Shown one piece after another: positions 12,176 through 23,899 of a stretch of 64,000 nucleotides of DNA. How positions within the stretch are numbered: position 1 is the stretch's first letter; every line of letters starts with the position of its first letter. Under the pieces are notes generated by a model. The model worked only from the letters and a program-made list of their open reading frames with translations, was not told the DNA's origin and made no database searches. Origin of the DNA: Maratus speciosus (taxonomy: Eukaryota; Arthropoda; Arachnida; Araneae; Salticidae); contig OZ010791.1 in assembly GCA_963932465.1 (NCBI GenBank), positions 157,102,012 through 157,166,011 on the forward strand, in the 5' to 3' direction. The position numbers and the translations under genes were made by a program.

Positions 12176-12630
12176 TTGTACTTTTTGCACAAACTGTCCA
12201 TAATTCTTCCGAAAAGTTTGAAATTACGGTAACAGATATAGAATAATTTTTGCAGGAGGGTTAGGTAAGATGTTAGGAGTTTTTATTCTGCGATTACCAT
12301 GTTTAGTTACAAATAGCAGCAATAGATGGCGCTACAAACAATAGGCGGTAAATCCAGGCTCGATTTTTCCAGCTGTCTCTTCTCCCATGTGAAAAAAAGA
12401 GATTAAAATGGTTTGAATGGATCCCGAAGTACCAAAAATTGGGTCTGGAATTAGCACCTACTTCTCGTAGCGCCATCTATTGTTTGAAATTCGAACTAAA
12501 ATCAAGAATCGCAGTAAAAAAACTCCTGAAAACATTCATAACCCTTCTGCAAGATTTTTTTTACTATCTGTCACCGTTCGCAAGTTATTGAATTTTAAAA
12601 TCCATCAGTCATTTTTGGTACATCAGGTAA
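12176..12630. mobile_element. Long-TIR MITE (family G), empty of SINE
   Basis: The arms mirror each other around about 12400: GCAGGAGGGTTAGGTAAGA on the left against CATAACCCTTCTGCAAG on the right, and AGATGGCGCT against AGCGCCATCT. The right tip ends TTTTTGGTACATCAGGTAA. A second copy at 50830-51516 has the same layout but contains a SINE. The left tip here is diverged. Confidence 0.65.
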
Positions 12631-12639
12631 CTGCTTTTA

Positions 12640-13190
12640 CATACTGTTAACAGCAGGATTGACCGTTTGGCCTCCATTTTTAAGTTGAAATTTCAAACTC
12701 ACACCGGAAACGTTGAAAGAAGAATTTTTACTTTAAGTAATTGCAAAATGTCCGTTATTAAATAAAACAAAAAATACAATTTTTAATTTCTGGTGTATAC
12801 TCGTATTTTCTGAATAAAAATGGAGGTCAATCAGGCAGCCTTGGATAATAGAAATAATGCAGTTTTGATAATTATGTATTTTACTCATTAAATGAACTTC
12901 GCTCCATTTGAATTATATACTGGGGGTTATACAATTCCATCCACATGTATATTATAACCTGCCGGACTATTATTAAATCCTAGTCAGGCATTGTTTAGAT
13001 TGCATAAAATTCGTACTACACTAGTGAAACATTGCTGGTGGAAGCATCAAAATTGTAGAATATTGGCAGCTGTTGACAGGCTGAGTACTTTGCTGTTCAC
13101 AAATTTAATCAACTATATTGACTTGTTGGTAGTAGTGAGATTAGCTAAGTCCAATCGAAACACCAAGGATTCATTAAGCAGTTAAATTCT
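12640..13190. other. Non-coding interval with a small inverted pair
   Basis: TTGGCCTCCATTTTTA (about 12668) and TAAAAATGGAGGTCAATCAG (about 12816) are inverted, perhaps a ~180-bp hairpin element. The rest is AT-rich with nothing recognised. Confidence 0.35.
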
Positions 13191-13194
13191 ATTC

Positions 13195-13720
13195 CGATGG
13201 TCAGGTCATATGGGTAGTAAGGCAAAAGAGTAAGAAACCCGGTAGTTTCGCCATTAAAACAGAGGCCAATATCACTTTAAAATGTTTATTCAGCCACACA
13301 TAAAAACGTGAACAACTTCCACATTACGAGAGTTTTCGTAGAAACTTCAGGCTAGAGCACGAATCACTACTTCATACTAAAAAGATCTTAAATGAACAAA
13401 TTTAGATGTTCTACTTGACGAGAAGACACCTGATAACAGGGTTTAAAACAATCGAACAACACAGAATTCTCCCTCCTGTCCTCATGCACGGAGGTTTTGT
13501 TAGCTCTTGCTTAGGAAGACAGATAGGAATGTAAGCTTCATGACGAACCAGTCAGATTCAGGAACGAGACACAGGATGAAATGCGCTCGGTTACTCAACC
13601 AATGGTGAGCGAGAGAAGAGCGTAATAGAGAATGAGTTCCGTATCTGCTCACGGAGGGATTTCGATGTAAAACGTCCGACGCTGGTCAGATGCGCGGGAA
13701 GCTGATTCGTGGATTAAAAT
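13195..13720. other. GC-richer segment, possible minus-strand LTR relic
   Basis: This block is visibly less AT-rich than its surroundings, with a TTTATT (AATAAA on minus) at 13289. It has no long frame and I could not define ends or a target duplication. A solo LTR is one possibility; I cannot confirm it. Confidence 0.25.
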
Positions 13721-13729
13721 GAGAAATAG

Positions 13730-14695
13730 TAAAATGGCTTTTAAAAACATTCGAAAAATAAAAAGTAACTTCTCTCAGAATATTATAGTTTTTGTAGCTG
13801 ATAAAAATTAATGAAGAGATTAAAAGTTTTAGATTAAGATTTCGAATAAGATAAATATTAATGTACGCGTTTTAAGTTTATAGGAATTTAACTAGAAATA
13901 AATAATAGAGATTATTAAGAAATAGGGAAATAATGAATATGCCGGAAATTTAGAATACTTCTGATGAATATTGCAAGTAAAATTTTTATATAACATACAT
14001 ACATTTCACATTTTAGATGAACCCAGCATGTTTTATCATACTGTAAATTTTAAACATATTTTTCTTGCTATCAAAATATTCATGAGATTCTGCTTAAATT
14101 CAGTAAGTTTATTGTACCTCTTTTTTTTTAATAAAGATAAGTTTTAAAGTTAGGTATATACTTAAGTTATGTATATCTTAAAGTTAGTAAAAGTATTATA
14201 AAGTTTCATAAGATGTATCAAAATTAAGGGTCGAAATTTAAGAGCATAGGCTAGCGAATTTAAGTCTATTTGTTCGAAACAAACAACCCTAATTTCCACA
14301 TATAGGGAAGAATTTGTTGCTTATCACACTTGTAAATAAAACAGTGAAAATACTTTCCAACACTCCTAATATTAAGATTTTACTTAAAAGTTCTGATGAA
14401 ATATAACATTTCTTTCTGATCAAAACTTAATCTTTTATGTATTGCTGAATTTATTTTCCACGAAATCTAAAATTAATACCTACATTATTTTTTTATTAAC
14501 ATTTCAAAGGAAATGAGTTCAAAGTTAAGATGCTTGAACTGTTTATGTCTTATGCAAATTTTAATCTCGCAATTTTTTTTTCTTACGTGAATATTAAAGA
14601 AAATCAATTTAGTTGCAATTTGTGCCGTGTATGTTGCATTATTATCTTATAATAATAATAATAAAATCTGGACTGAAACTACTCAACTTTTCGAA
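13730..14695. other. AT-rich interval, nothing recognised
   Basis: Low-complexity AT-rich DNA without repeats, frames or motifs that I can assign. Confidence 0.4.
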
Positions 14696-14798
14696 TACTG
14701 GTGCGCGTGTCCAGAAAGATAAATACGAGGATGTATCAATAAGATTTTGCCCTCACATAGAAATAATTCGGTATAATTTATGAAATTGATACATTATA

Positions 14799-14852
14799 TT
14801 AGTCCTTTTCTATATAGTCACCGTGCACAGTAACACATTTCTGCAAAAGGTA
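14799..14852 (-). pseudogene. mariner-type transposase, extreme C-terminus
   Basis: The minus strand reads YLLQKCVTVHGDYIEKD then stop. A final W/LQKC...GDYIEK is the usual end of one branch of mariner-like transposases. About 100 bases downstream, GTGTCCAGAAAGATAAATAC (about 14707) resembles a mariner terminal repeat. Upstream coding sequence is replaced at about 14855 by an unrelated GC-richer block, so only the last 17 codons survive. Confidence 0.6.
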
Positions 14853-14857
14853 TCTCA

Positions 14858-15105
14858 AAAGAAGAGGGCAGGGTGTATTCCAGGAGGCGCAGTAGTAGTC
14901 CCAAAGGGAACATTTTTAAAACTTTTTCCGACCCCTACATGCGACATATTGTTGGAAAGGTCTGTTACCACTTATTCATGTTAAGCACCCCCCGACATCG
15001 ATATCCCCTCCCCCCAAATTTGCCCCCAGGGGGAATGAATGGTGTCCGCAAAATATAGAAAAGTACTCCCCGGGGGGCAAATCGGGGGGAGGGGCTCGCG
15101 GCTTA
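14858..15105. repeat. GC-rich hairpin block
   Basis: CCCTCCCCCCAAATTTGCCC (about 15006) is inverted at CGGGGGGCAAATCGGGGGG (about 15072-15098), giving a strong ~100-base hairpin. It abuts the mariner tail. Probably a MITE; the outer ends are undefined. Confidence 0.5.
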
Positions 15106-15109
15106 TAAC

Positions 15110-16465
15110 TGCTTAATTACCGAAGTTGTTACTCAGGTGAGTAGTCGTGACAAATCTCATACAAACTGAATTAATGGTGCCATATTCCACTGATCAAACT
15201 TTTACTGATTCTAGGGGGGGATTTATAAAATAAAGATTATATAATTTTTTTTAAACAGCAGCGTACCGTCATTTAAAAGATCAGTCAATCAAAAATTTCA
15301 CAAGAAAAAAGTATCACATAATCACAGCTCAACTTGTTTATTACATAATTATTACTCAGAATAATAGAGCACTCTCAAATAAGTTTGTAGGAATATTTTA
15401 TAAGATGTTAGTAAGCGAAATTCCATAATTCGAAAGTCATTCTTCTTCCGGTGTCGTATTTACGTTTTAACAGACGAAGTCACTGACCAAAAGTTCGTGT
15501 GAGCTAGAGCACCAAAGCTTTATAATCAATGTGAATAACAAATATCTGCATTATGGCAAAGAAAATAAACGGAAATCACGAATTGAACAAATCTTTGTGA
15601 TACGATTTCTTTTTGGCGCGAAGTACATTTCAGAACAAACCAGAAAGAGAAATTCGATGGGGAAATTAAAAGGGGCGAATTTTGAAAGGGAATTTGAAAA
15701 AGGAAAAAAAAGCTTTTACTGGCGCAACGCCTAAATGAAATTAAAGACACGTAAATGCGATTAGATTATTGAAAAGGGAAAGAAAATAATGATATTTGAA
15801 GGGGGAAATAGTGAAATTAAAAGGGGAAAAATGTAGAACATTATTTAGTTAAGTTAATAATTAAAATACTTTACATATATATATTTTTGACACAATGGAA
15901 ATACAAAAAATTATAAATTTCTGACACAATGGAAACGGTTGGATTCGAACTCTGGAACTCCTGTTCTGAAACTAGAGACGTTATATCTGCGCTTACTAAT
16001 GCTTGATTAGGTCGCCACAATCTTTATCACTTATATTCTGTCACATTTCTTTGGTGATTTTCTCTATGGATTTAGTTTCAAAATAGCTTGAAAATGGTTT
16101 AACACTAGATTACATATCTACTCCGTCAGTCTATTTGTACAAAATCTTATACAGTTCTTGCAACAGCGGTTTATAACATATTCGCGAAAGTGTAGATACA
16201 TTGGAACTACCGTTTGATAATTACCGTGCTTACCCACTTTCACACGCTCAAAAATCTTGATTACTATTTTCCTCACGCTACGTCTTAGAAAGTAAAAAAA
16301 TAGATAGATCTTCAAATTCTATCAGAAAATACTATTAATTTAAAACTTCATTAAACTGTAACTGGAATTTTAAAACTATAAATTAGAGGCTCTACATAAT
16401 TTTATTGAGTACAAACAATCAAATTCTAAATAATGAAGAATCCATTTCTTATTTTATGCTTACAA
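15110..16465. other. Mostly non-coding; tRNA-derived relic at 15935-16020
   Basis: On the minus strand, GAGTTCGAATCC (B-box-like) near 15950 and CGACCTAATCAAGCATTAGT further up resemble a tRNA head, flanked by two TTGACACAATGGAAA-type words (15886 and 15921). This suggests an old SINE. The rest of the interval shows nothing assignable. Confidence 0.4.
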
Positions 16466-16469
16466 GGTA

Positions 16470-17393
16470 AACTAGTCGGATGTACCAATCCCAAAACTTT
16501 CTTCTATCTCATACATGTTAATACTTCAAAATTCGCTATCACACTGCCAAAATTAAATGGCAATCTATGCATCTCATGAGGATTCTAACGATATGAAATT
16601 CCGTGCATTAGTTCTTGAGATATGACTATCGCTGAAATCGTCTAAATTCAGCAAAATTCTGCCTAGCAGCGCCACCTATTGGGTGATTTATACCAAATCC
16701 TAATCAGCAACAATTTATGTCAACGTCTGACTGAATCTGAAGTTTGGAGAAAATCCGTACATTAGTTTTTGAGATAGAGCAATAGCGAAAATCGTGAAAA
16801 TTTCTGCATAGCAGCGCCACCTATTGGGTGATTAACACCAAAACCTAATTAACAACAACTTGTGTCAACATACAAGTAAATCTGAAGTTAGATGAAAATT
16901 GGTCCATTAGTTCTATTGATAGAGCTATTGAGGCAATCGTGGAAAAGGCAGCAGAAGTGCCACCTGTTGGGCGACTTACACCAACACCTAATCAGTAGCA
17001 AGTCATATCAAGGACTAACTTAATCTGAAGTTTGATGAAAATCCGTGCGTTAGTTCTTAAGATAGAGTTATTGGGGAAATCGTGTAAATCCTGCAAAATT
17101 CATCATAACAGCGCCACCTGTTGGGCGATTTACACCAAAACGTAATCATCATCAATTCATATCAAGGACTAACTAAATCTGAAGTTTGATCAAAATCCGT
17201 GCATTAGTTCTTGAGATAGAGCTATTGCGAAAATCGTGAAAAATGCAGCATTGCAGCGCCACCTGTTGAGCGATTTACACCAAAAACTAATCAGCATCAA
17301 TTTGTATTAGGCACTAACTGAATATCAATTTTTATTAAATTCCATGCATTAGTTCTTGAGATAGAGCGCCCACAATATTTGTGTCACATACAC

Positions 17394-17424
<31 letters not shown>

Positions 17425-17543
17425 TTTTGTAAAAACATGTTTTTTGGAATCTCTGACCCCTAAAACGTGTAAATCCGTCGAAAACCGGAATTTGAAAATT
17501 TTCATGAATCCAATACTTTCTTCTTGTAAAGATAGAACGAAGT
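16470..17543 (+). mobile_element. Family B element, copy 3, with a different internal satellite
   Basis: It starts AACTAGTCGGATGTACCAAT, has ACTTTCTTCTATCT about 24 bases in and ends near TACTTTCTTCTTGTAAAGAT, as in the other B copies. Instead of the GTACCATCGAAAAG unit it carries five units of ~146 bp, each with GCGCCACCTGTTGGG-like and TTAGTTCTTGAGATAGAGC-like words (about 16600-17380), then GACAGACAGACAGACAGACA. Non-coding. Confidence 0.75.
16600..17380. repeat. ~146-bp tandem array, five units
   Basis: GCCACC words recur near 16671, 16817, 16969, 17115 and 17261. The units vary at scattered positions and show no frame conservation. Lies inside family B copy 3. Confidence 0.8.
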
Positions 17544-17803
17544 AAAAAAGAAAGGAAAAAAAAAAAAAAGATTTTCCTTCCTCACAACATAAAGATTTTA
17601 CTTAAAAGTTAAGAAAAATGTAAGACCTTTTTTTTAATCAAAGTTTACTCAACGATATATTTATAATTTCCTTTCCCGGGAAATCTGAGACTTGCTCCTA
17701 AATTTATTTTATTAAGCCTTTGTATGACCGCGTTGTATATCTGTAACATATCCAAAAATCAATGGTACTTAGACAGTGGGCTTTAAACGATGATTTTATT
17801 GAT

Positions 17804-19008
17804 TACAGTCAATCAGGGTAACTTTGATCCGCATTTTTTCTATTTTCATATGCCACACTCTTATTTGAAGAATATTGTCGCAACTAGGGGCATAAAAGAG
17901 AAGAAATGATCCTAAATTATTGTTTGACTATAAAAAATTAAGGAATAATAAGGATAAAAGCAATAAAAAATGGATTTTTAGCCTGGTTCAAAGTTACCCA
18001 GCCATTTAGGGTAACTTTGCACCATATGATAAATTTTTATGTAAAATAATTAATTATAAAAAAAAAGTATTGTAGTCAGGACAACTTTAAACACCAAAAA
18101 ATGTTTTCAGATATATAAAGACTGCTAATTTACATTTCCCAACATCACAAGATTTGTATAATTTATGATATTACAACAAATATCAGGCATAAGAAAAGTG
18201 GAAGAAGAGAACCATGAACATTTAGAAATAAAAAATAAAAAAACCTGTTTATTGTTCATATAAAACATAAAAATGCAGTGAAAAACAATTTTCAGTGTTT
18301 TAACTCTATAATATATCCATAGTTTCAGTAATACATACAACTACTGGTATTATTCAAACAAGAATAAAAAACGTCGAACGTATGAAATATCAAATTTGAG
18401 TAGCTCCGCCCCTAATCAAGCCTCTAAAGGAATTTTATGTATTTTACACATTTGTAAAAATATTTACATGTCATATCAAATGCACACTTTCAGCATTTAT
18501 ATAAAATATACATGCAAATATGGAAAATTTTCGACAGTGGCACCTATAATCAGTAAATTATAAGCGTCAGTGTAACTTTGAGCCGTCTCAAAGTTACCCT
18601 GAAAATGCGGTAAAATGCTAGTGCCTTCTTATCTTACATTTTATTAACTATTAATAAATAAATAATCACAAAATATTAACACATTTACAACATTTAGATA
18701 ATAATATGTCTGATAAATGAGTGTATTGTTACTTACTATGAAAATTTAATTGGATTACAACAACTTCAAAACAGCATTCAAAATTAACTTGAAAACAGTA
18801 CTTCAAAAAAATAGTTACATGACGCAATTAATTGTGCATAATGTTGCTAATTTATTTTCTAAAATAAAGAGTAGAAATCCCAGTTCAGAACCTTGCCAAC
18901 AGAGCACAGTTCTGGAGTTTATTTAGTCTTTTAGAGTCAAAAATATTGAAAAATCGGAGGTGGTGCAAAGTTACACCACGTGGGTCAAAGTTACCCTGAT
19001 TGACTGTA
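17804..19008. mobile_element. pogo-like element with reiterated end motif
   Basis: The 5' TACAGTCAATCAGGGTAACT and the 3' AGTTACCCTGATTGACTGTA are perfect inverted tips continuing through TTTGAYCC, with TA at both edges. The core word CAAAGTTACCC or its inverse recurs inside near 17990, 18008, 18570, 18590 and 18968, as expected for extra transposase-binding sites. No transposase remains. CAGT tips plus TA insertion suggest pogo/Tigger. Confidence 0.8.
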
Positions 19009-19014
19009 CTGCTA

Positions 19015-20090
19015 TCGCCCAACACAGCAGTTAAAATAAATTGTTCATAGCATTCTCAACCGATGCCGATACTGAATTCATTTTCCATGCCAAAGTTTTA
19101 TTTATCATTTGAGCAGTTTAGCATCGTTATTGCTAAAATAAACCTCGTAGATTTTCTAAAATAAAAAAAAAGGCTGGAGACGTTCAAAAATAGATTTTTT
19201 TGCAACGGTAAGTTCGTATATTGTATGATTTTGTATTAGAAAATTCACATTATTTATGGGAATTATATAATTTTCTATTGATTGCAGATGTGAAAAAAGT
19301 ACCTTTTAGTCAATATATTTTTATTTTTATATTCTATTTTTTTTACTTGTTTAAGATGACATCTGAGAAAACATCTGAGAAAATATTTTTCATATCAGAG
19401 TTGTTAAGTCAGTTATTAAGTGTAAAAGAAAATACTATTAATTTGAAACTTCTTTAAACTGTGAATTATAAGTTAGAAGTATAAACTAGTGTCTCTAAAT
19501 AAATTTATCGGGAACAAGCAACCAAATTCTAAATAATGAAGAATCTACGTCTTATTATAAGTTTACAAGGAAAAAAATAAAACAATAAAATGATTTTCCT
19601 TTCTCCCGGCAAAAAGATTTTATAGAAAAGTTAAGACGAAATGTAAAACTTCTTTCTAATCAAAGTTTTCTCTGTGATATAGTTGTAATTTCCTTTTCCA
19701 GGGAATCTGAAATAATTTCTCATAAATTTCTTTTATTAACACTTCAAAGGAAATGAGTTCAAAGTTGAATGGCTTATCGCTTATGCAAATTTTAACCTCT
19801 TGCAATGTGAATTTTGAAGAAACTCAACTTAACAGCAAATGGTACACTGTATGTTACATTATTAACATATTTTTGACACATTATTAAATTTTATAAGAAA
19901 ATATTATTTTACTAATCTAAAAATTCATTAAATTATAAAGTAGAAATTTAAGATTATAAATTAATGATTTTCTTCCAAATAATGAAGAATCTGTACCTTT
20001 ATAATACTTGTAGGTAAAATGCTTTAAAAAAGTTTTTTTTTTTCCTCCCAGATAAAAACTTGTTAATAGAAAATTTAAAACTTCTTTCAA
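19015..20090. other. AT-rich interval, no gene
   Basis: AT-rich; 19440-19760 and 19920-20090 share words with 16330-16450 and 17580-17720 (for example ATAATGAAGAATC and AAAGATTTTA..TAAAAGTTAAGA). These are dispersed old repeats that I cannot name. Confidence 0.35.
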
Positions 20091-20171
20091 ATAAACTATT
20101 ATTTTAACACAATCAAACTGATTGGTAAAGCTATCATACAAATTGAATATTTCTAACTGAGCGAAAAAAAT

Positions 20172-20242
20172 ACCCAGGCTGGGAATCGAATCCAGATCCT
20201 TGCCTTACAAGGCCAATGCTTTATTGTTTAAGCTAACTGGGT
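20172..20242 (-). repeat. tRNA-Thr(TGT)-like SINE head
   Basis: A 71-nt cloverleaf-like segment on the minus strand. It has A-box TAGCTTAAACAATAAAGC, anticodon loop CTTGTAA (TGT) and B-box GATTCGATTCC with paired T-stem CTGGGA-type bases. The acceptor has a mismatch. The same flanking module is found at each copy, so this is a SINE head, not a gene. Confidence 0.6.
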
Positions 20243-20660
20243 CGACAACCAGCCAGCATATTTCGCATTTCGCCCAAAGAACTTTATTGGTAAGTAACAT
20301 CTGGTCTGGCATGTTGACAGTTCAACAGAATAAACCGCAGATAAAGGAACTCCATATAAAAGATGGATGCGTAGATGAACTATTATTTTAACACAATCAA
20401 ACTGATTGGTAAAGTTATCATACGAATTGAATATTTCCAACTGGGCGAAAAAATGCCCAGGCTGTAAATCGAAAGCCTGGGCAAACTTCAGGGCAACTTT
20501 ACCAATCAGTTTGATTGTGTTAAAATAATAGTTCATCTACGCATCCATCGTTTATATGGAGTTCCTTTACCTGCGGTTTATTCTGTGGAGCTGTCTACAT
20601 GACAGACCAGATGTTACTACCAATAAGGTTCTCTGAGCGAAATATGCTGTCTGGTTGTCG

Positions 20661-20731
20661 GTACAGTTAGCTTAAACGGTAAAGCATTGGCCTTGTAAGC
20701 CAAGGATCTGTGTTCGATTCCCAGCGAGGGC
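20661..20731 (+). repeat. tRNA-Thr(TGT)-like SINE head, inverted copy
   Basis: TTAGCTTAAACGGTAAAGC, then CTTGTAA in the anticodon position and GTTCGATTCCCAG. The acceptor arms (GTACAGT against GAGGGC) no longer pair, so it cannot be a working tRNA. Confidence 0.6.
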
Positions 20732-21280
20732 ATTTTTTCACTCAGTCGGAAATGTTCAGTTCTTTCTGATAACTTACTCGATGATATATTGCTAAAATAG
20801 GATGGCAAAAAATTGGCGTGATACACAAATAAAGGTAAAAGATGTCTAAATAACACCATAAAAATAAGCAATGCGCATGGCCTTTCTAAAAAAATTTTTC
20901 TCTCTTCATCAAGCGCATAGAAGACCCCTTTGAAAGTATAGGCAAGACTGAAAAGTAATGGAAGAAAAAAGGAACAGATTAAAGAAAACAGACAATTAAT
21001 CCTTTATCTACTGATGGTACTTATAAGTACCATTAAAATAACTTTTATAAAATTCATTTAATACATCGACTAGTTGCAATACAGTTTAGAACGTGTTATA
21101 GATACATTACTTTATCTTGTTCCAAAAGCATTATTGGTTACACAAAACAAAAATATTTTTAAAAAGAGGATTTCTTTCGCCTTTACATCTTTTAAGCTTT
21201 CTTGGCGTTGGGGGGGAGGGGGGGGGGAATTTTCAATACTGAAGTATTTCTATATTTCTATTGTAAGAACATTATGTTTG

Positions 21281-22925
21281 TACAGGGTGTCCAGCGAATA
21301 AGACCCTGATTTCAAAATTAAATATCTCAAAAACAAAGATCAATAGAATTATGCGATAAACGGTTTGTTTATTAGCTAAGCTGTAAAAATGTTGTACAGA
21401 AGTTTCAAAAATTAGTTCAAAAACCGCTAACAGGTGGCGCTGTAATCGCAATACTTATAAACTGTGTTTTGAAGTCAAGAGCCCTAGCGTCTCATTTCAA
21501 GATGGCTTCCTAAGGAAGAACGAAAATTGGGAAAGACCGCTTTTTCGTTGGGGTGATGTGCAGAAGTGGAGGCATCTGGTTACAGAATTATTGCATCAAT
21601 GCTTCAATTTTAGAGAATTTCAATTAATAGAATTTTCAATAAAAAGTTTAGCAATCATTATATAAGAACTTAAAGAATATTTTATTTGGGTAATGTGCAG
21701 AAGCGGAGCCATGTCTTGACAGAATTGAGATTTGTTTCAAATTTTGTTATAAGCTTACTTCGGTCCGGATACCAATATCTCTGTGGCATGTCTTTTCTCT
21801 CCTAATTGGTAGATCGTGGAATCGAATCCAAGTAGAGGAGGATTTAAAAAAAATTGGAAATCTTTACTTTTTAATATTTATTTAAACTGTGAAAAAAGTT
21901 TGAATAAAAAAGTCCAAAGTTTCTGGTTTTAAAATTTAATTAAGCTAAAAGAAACCCCTTTTTTAAAAATCATTGTGCATTTATAATAATGATTCATAAA
22001 TCCTTTTTTTTAATTGTAAAGAATAGTTTGAATGAAAAAATACAAAGTTTCTATTTTTAAAAACTTAATTAAGTTAAAAAAATAATTTTAATTTTAGAAA
22101 CTCGTTTTCACTTTTTTTTTATCATTGAGCACAGAAATATGGTGCAGCTTCTAGCGATAGGATCCGAAGTGTTCGAAAGGAGTGCAGCATCCAAAATACT
22201 TTTGCTTTGACGTTGATGATATGACGTATCATCAATTCCTTTTAAAAAAGAAATAATTTAATGCATAATTTCTGTCTCTAAAACTTTGTTTACAACGAAA
22301 AGAAATATATGTGTTGTGCTAAAACCAAAGTATTATGCCGTGATTTAAAAATAAATTAAAAGTGGAAAATTACTCTTTATTTATAATAATTCAGGTATAA
22401 ACAATAATACCAAAATATTATGCAGTGATTTAAAAATATAAAAAATAAATAAAAAGTACAAAATTATTTATCTAAATATATGCATTTTTATTTAAATAAT
22501 TATATGGCATTAAAGATAGAATTTAATAAAATATTTAAAAAATTCTTATAATGATTTCTAAACTTTTTATTGAAAATACTATTAATTGAAATTTTCTAAA
22601 ATTAAAGCTGATGCAATAATTCTGTGACCAGATGTCTTCACTTCTGCACATCACCCAAATAAAAAAATGGACTTTCCGAATATTCGTTTTTACGTAGGGA
22701 GCCATCTGGGAAGGAGACGCCAGTGCTCTGGATTTCGAAGCAGTTTATAAGTATTGCGATTACAGCGCCATCTGTTAATGGTTTTTGCAACTAAATTTTG
22801 AAACTTCTGTATAACATTTTTACAGCTTAGCTAATAAACAAATCGTTTACCGGATAATTCTATCGATCTTTCTTTTTGAGATATTTAATTTTGAAATCAG
22901 GGTCTTATTTGCTGGACACCCTGTA
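21281..22925. mobile_element. Long-TIR element (family H)
   Basis: TACAGGGTGTCCAGCGAATA at the left and its inverse (TTGCTGGACACCCTGTA with one change) at the right, TA at both edges. The arms run about 400 bp (21281-21690 and 22520-22925) and include GGTGGCGCTGTAATCGCAAT/ATTGCGATTACAGCGCCATC and GTGATGTGCAGAAG. The centre is AT-rich with a tRNA-like scrap (GGAATCGAATCC at 21817). No transposase seen. Probably a non-autonomous TA-inserting element. Confidence 0.8.
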
Positions 22926-22929
22926 CATT

Positions 22930-23895
22930 TCCTAATTTTATAAAATACTAAGAAAAATATTTAAAATAAAAGCGTTGAGTGGGTTTATAAATAGTGCACA
23001 AAATCCCTATAAATTCAAATTTAATGAATCCTTCTAAATCCTTCAGTCCTTCTAAAATCCTTCTAAAATTTATTAAATGATTATGTAAATCTTCTAATGT
23101 AGTTTCAAAAATTCACCAAAAATGCTTTAGAAGATTTTCACGGACAGTACATAAAGGATTAAAAAAGCAGAAAGCGTCAGCCAATTTCGCAAAGAGCATT
23201 AGTCAATCAGAAGAAGGGAGAATGTGAAGTAAAATTTATACAAAGACAGAGTCAGAAAAGTAAAAGGAAGTAAGAATATATATATTATATCTGTTATAGA
23301 CAAAGAACAAATGCATTAAAAAAAATAGAATAATAATAAATAGTTTCCATTGCCAAATTTTCTTCCATATCCTTTCAGTCTTGCTCCTAATTTTAAAAAG
23401 TTAGCCTGTCTTCTTTTCGCCTGATGAAGAAAAATAAAGATCTTTCGAAAGGCCTTGTGCATTCCTTATTTTGATGGTGTTATTAAGAAGTTTTTGTCTT
23501 TCTTTGACGAATTTCTAATTTCTTTTTCCAGAAAATCTGAAAGTAACATTTACCAACACTTCAAAGGAAATGAGGTAAACATTAAAATGTCTGAATTGCT
23601 TATTTCTTCTGTTGATTTCAAACTCCGCATTTCTCGTTCTGTGCGATTATTCACAAAAATCAATTAGTTTACAATTATTATCCTATATGTTGGCTCATTT
23701 CCTTACGGTTAATTAAAAGTTAAATCTCAAAATTAGTTTGTAAAGAAAACTATTTTATTAAAAGTGAATAGAACTTCATAAAATTTACCAAAATTAAAGA
23801 CAATGAATTTATAAATATAAATTGGAGAAATTAAGCATTCTTTTTCGAAAAACATAATGGAATTTCTCATATTACTAAATAAAATAGAGAAAAAG
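22930..23895. other. Non-coding interval with one hammerhead-like core
   Basis: AT-rich. The only structured piece is the CTGATGA...GAAA motif at 23421. The 70-codon frame at 23455 starts within it and looks like chance. Confidence 0.35.
23421..23450 (+). other. Hammerhead-like core
   Basis: CTGATGA, spacer A, GAAA pairing with TTTC across a ten-base loop, then GAAAGG. The two conserved boxes are intact. Not part of an inverted repeat that I can see. Confidence 0.35.
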
Positions 23896-23899
23896 TTTC

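Larger units (their letters stand above)
20093..20760. repeat. tRNA-Thr-derived repeat: tandem pair plus inverted copy
   Basis: CTATTATTTTAACACAATCA starts the array at about 20094 and recurs at about 20380 in the same orientation. The complement appears at about 20510, so the right half (20475-20760) is an inverted copy of 20172-20460. The turn lies at 20458-20486, where GCCCAGGCT and AGCCTGGGC face each other over ten bases. The middle copy therefore lost most of its tRNA-like part at the turn. Confidence 0.8.

Noticed and set aside
20661..20731. Functional tRNA-Thr gene
   Set aside because: The acceptor stem does not pair, the T-stem has a mismatch, and the segment shares long flanks with two other copies, so it is a SINE head.
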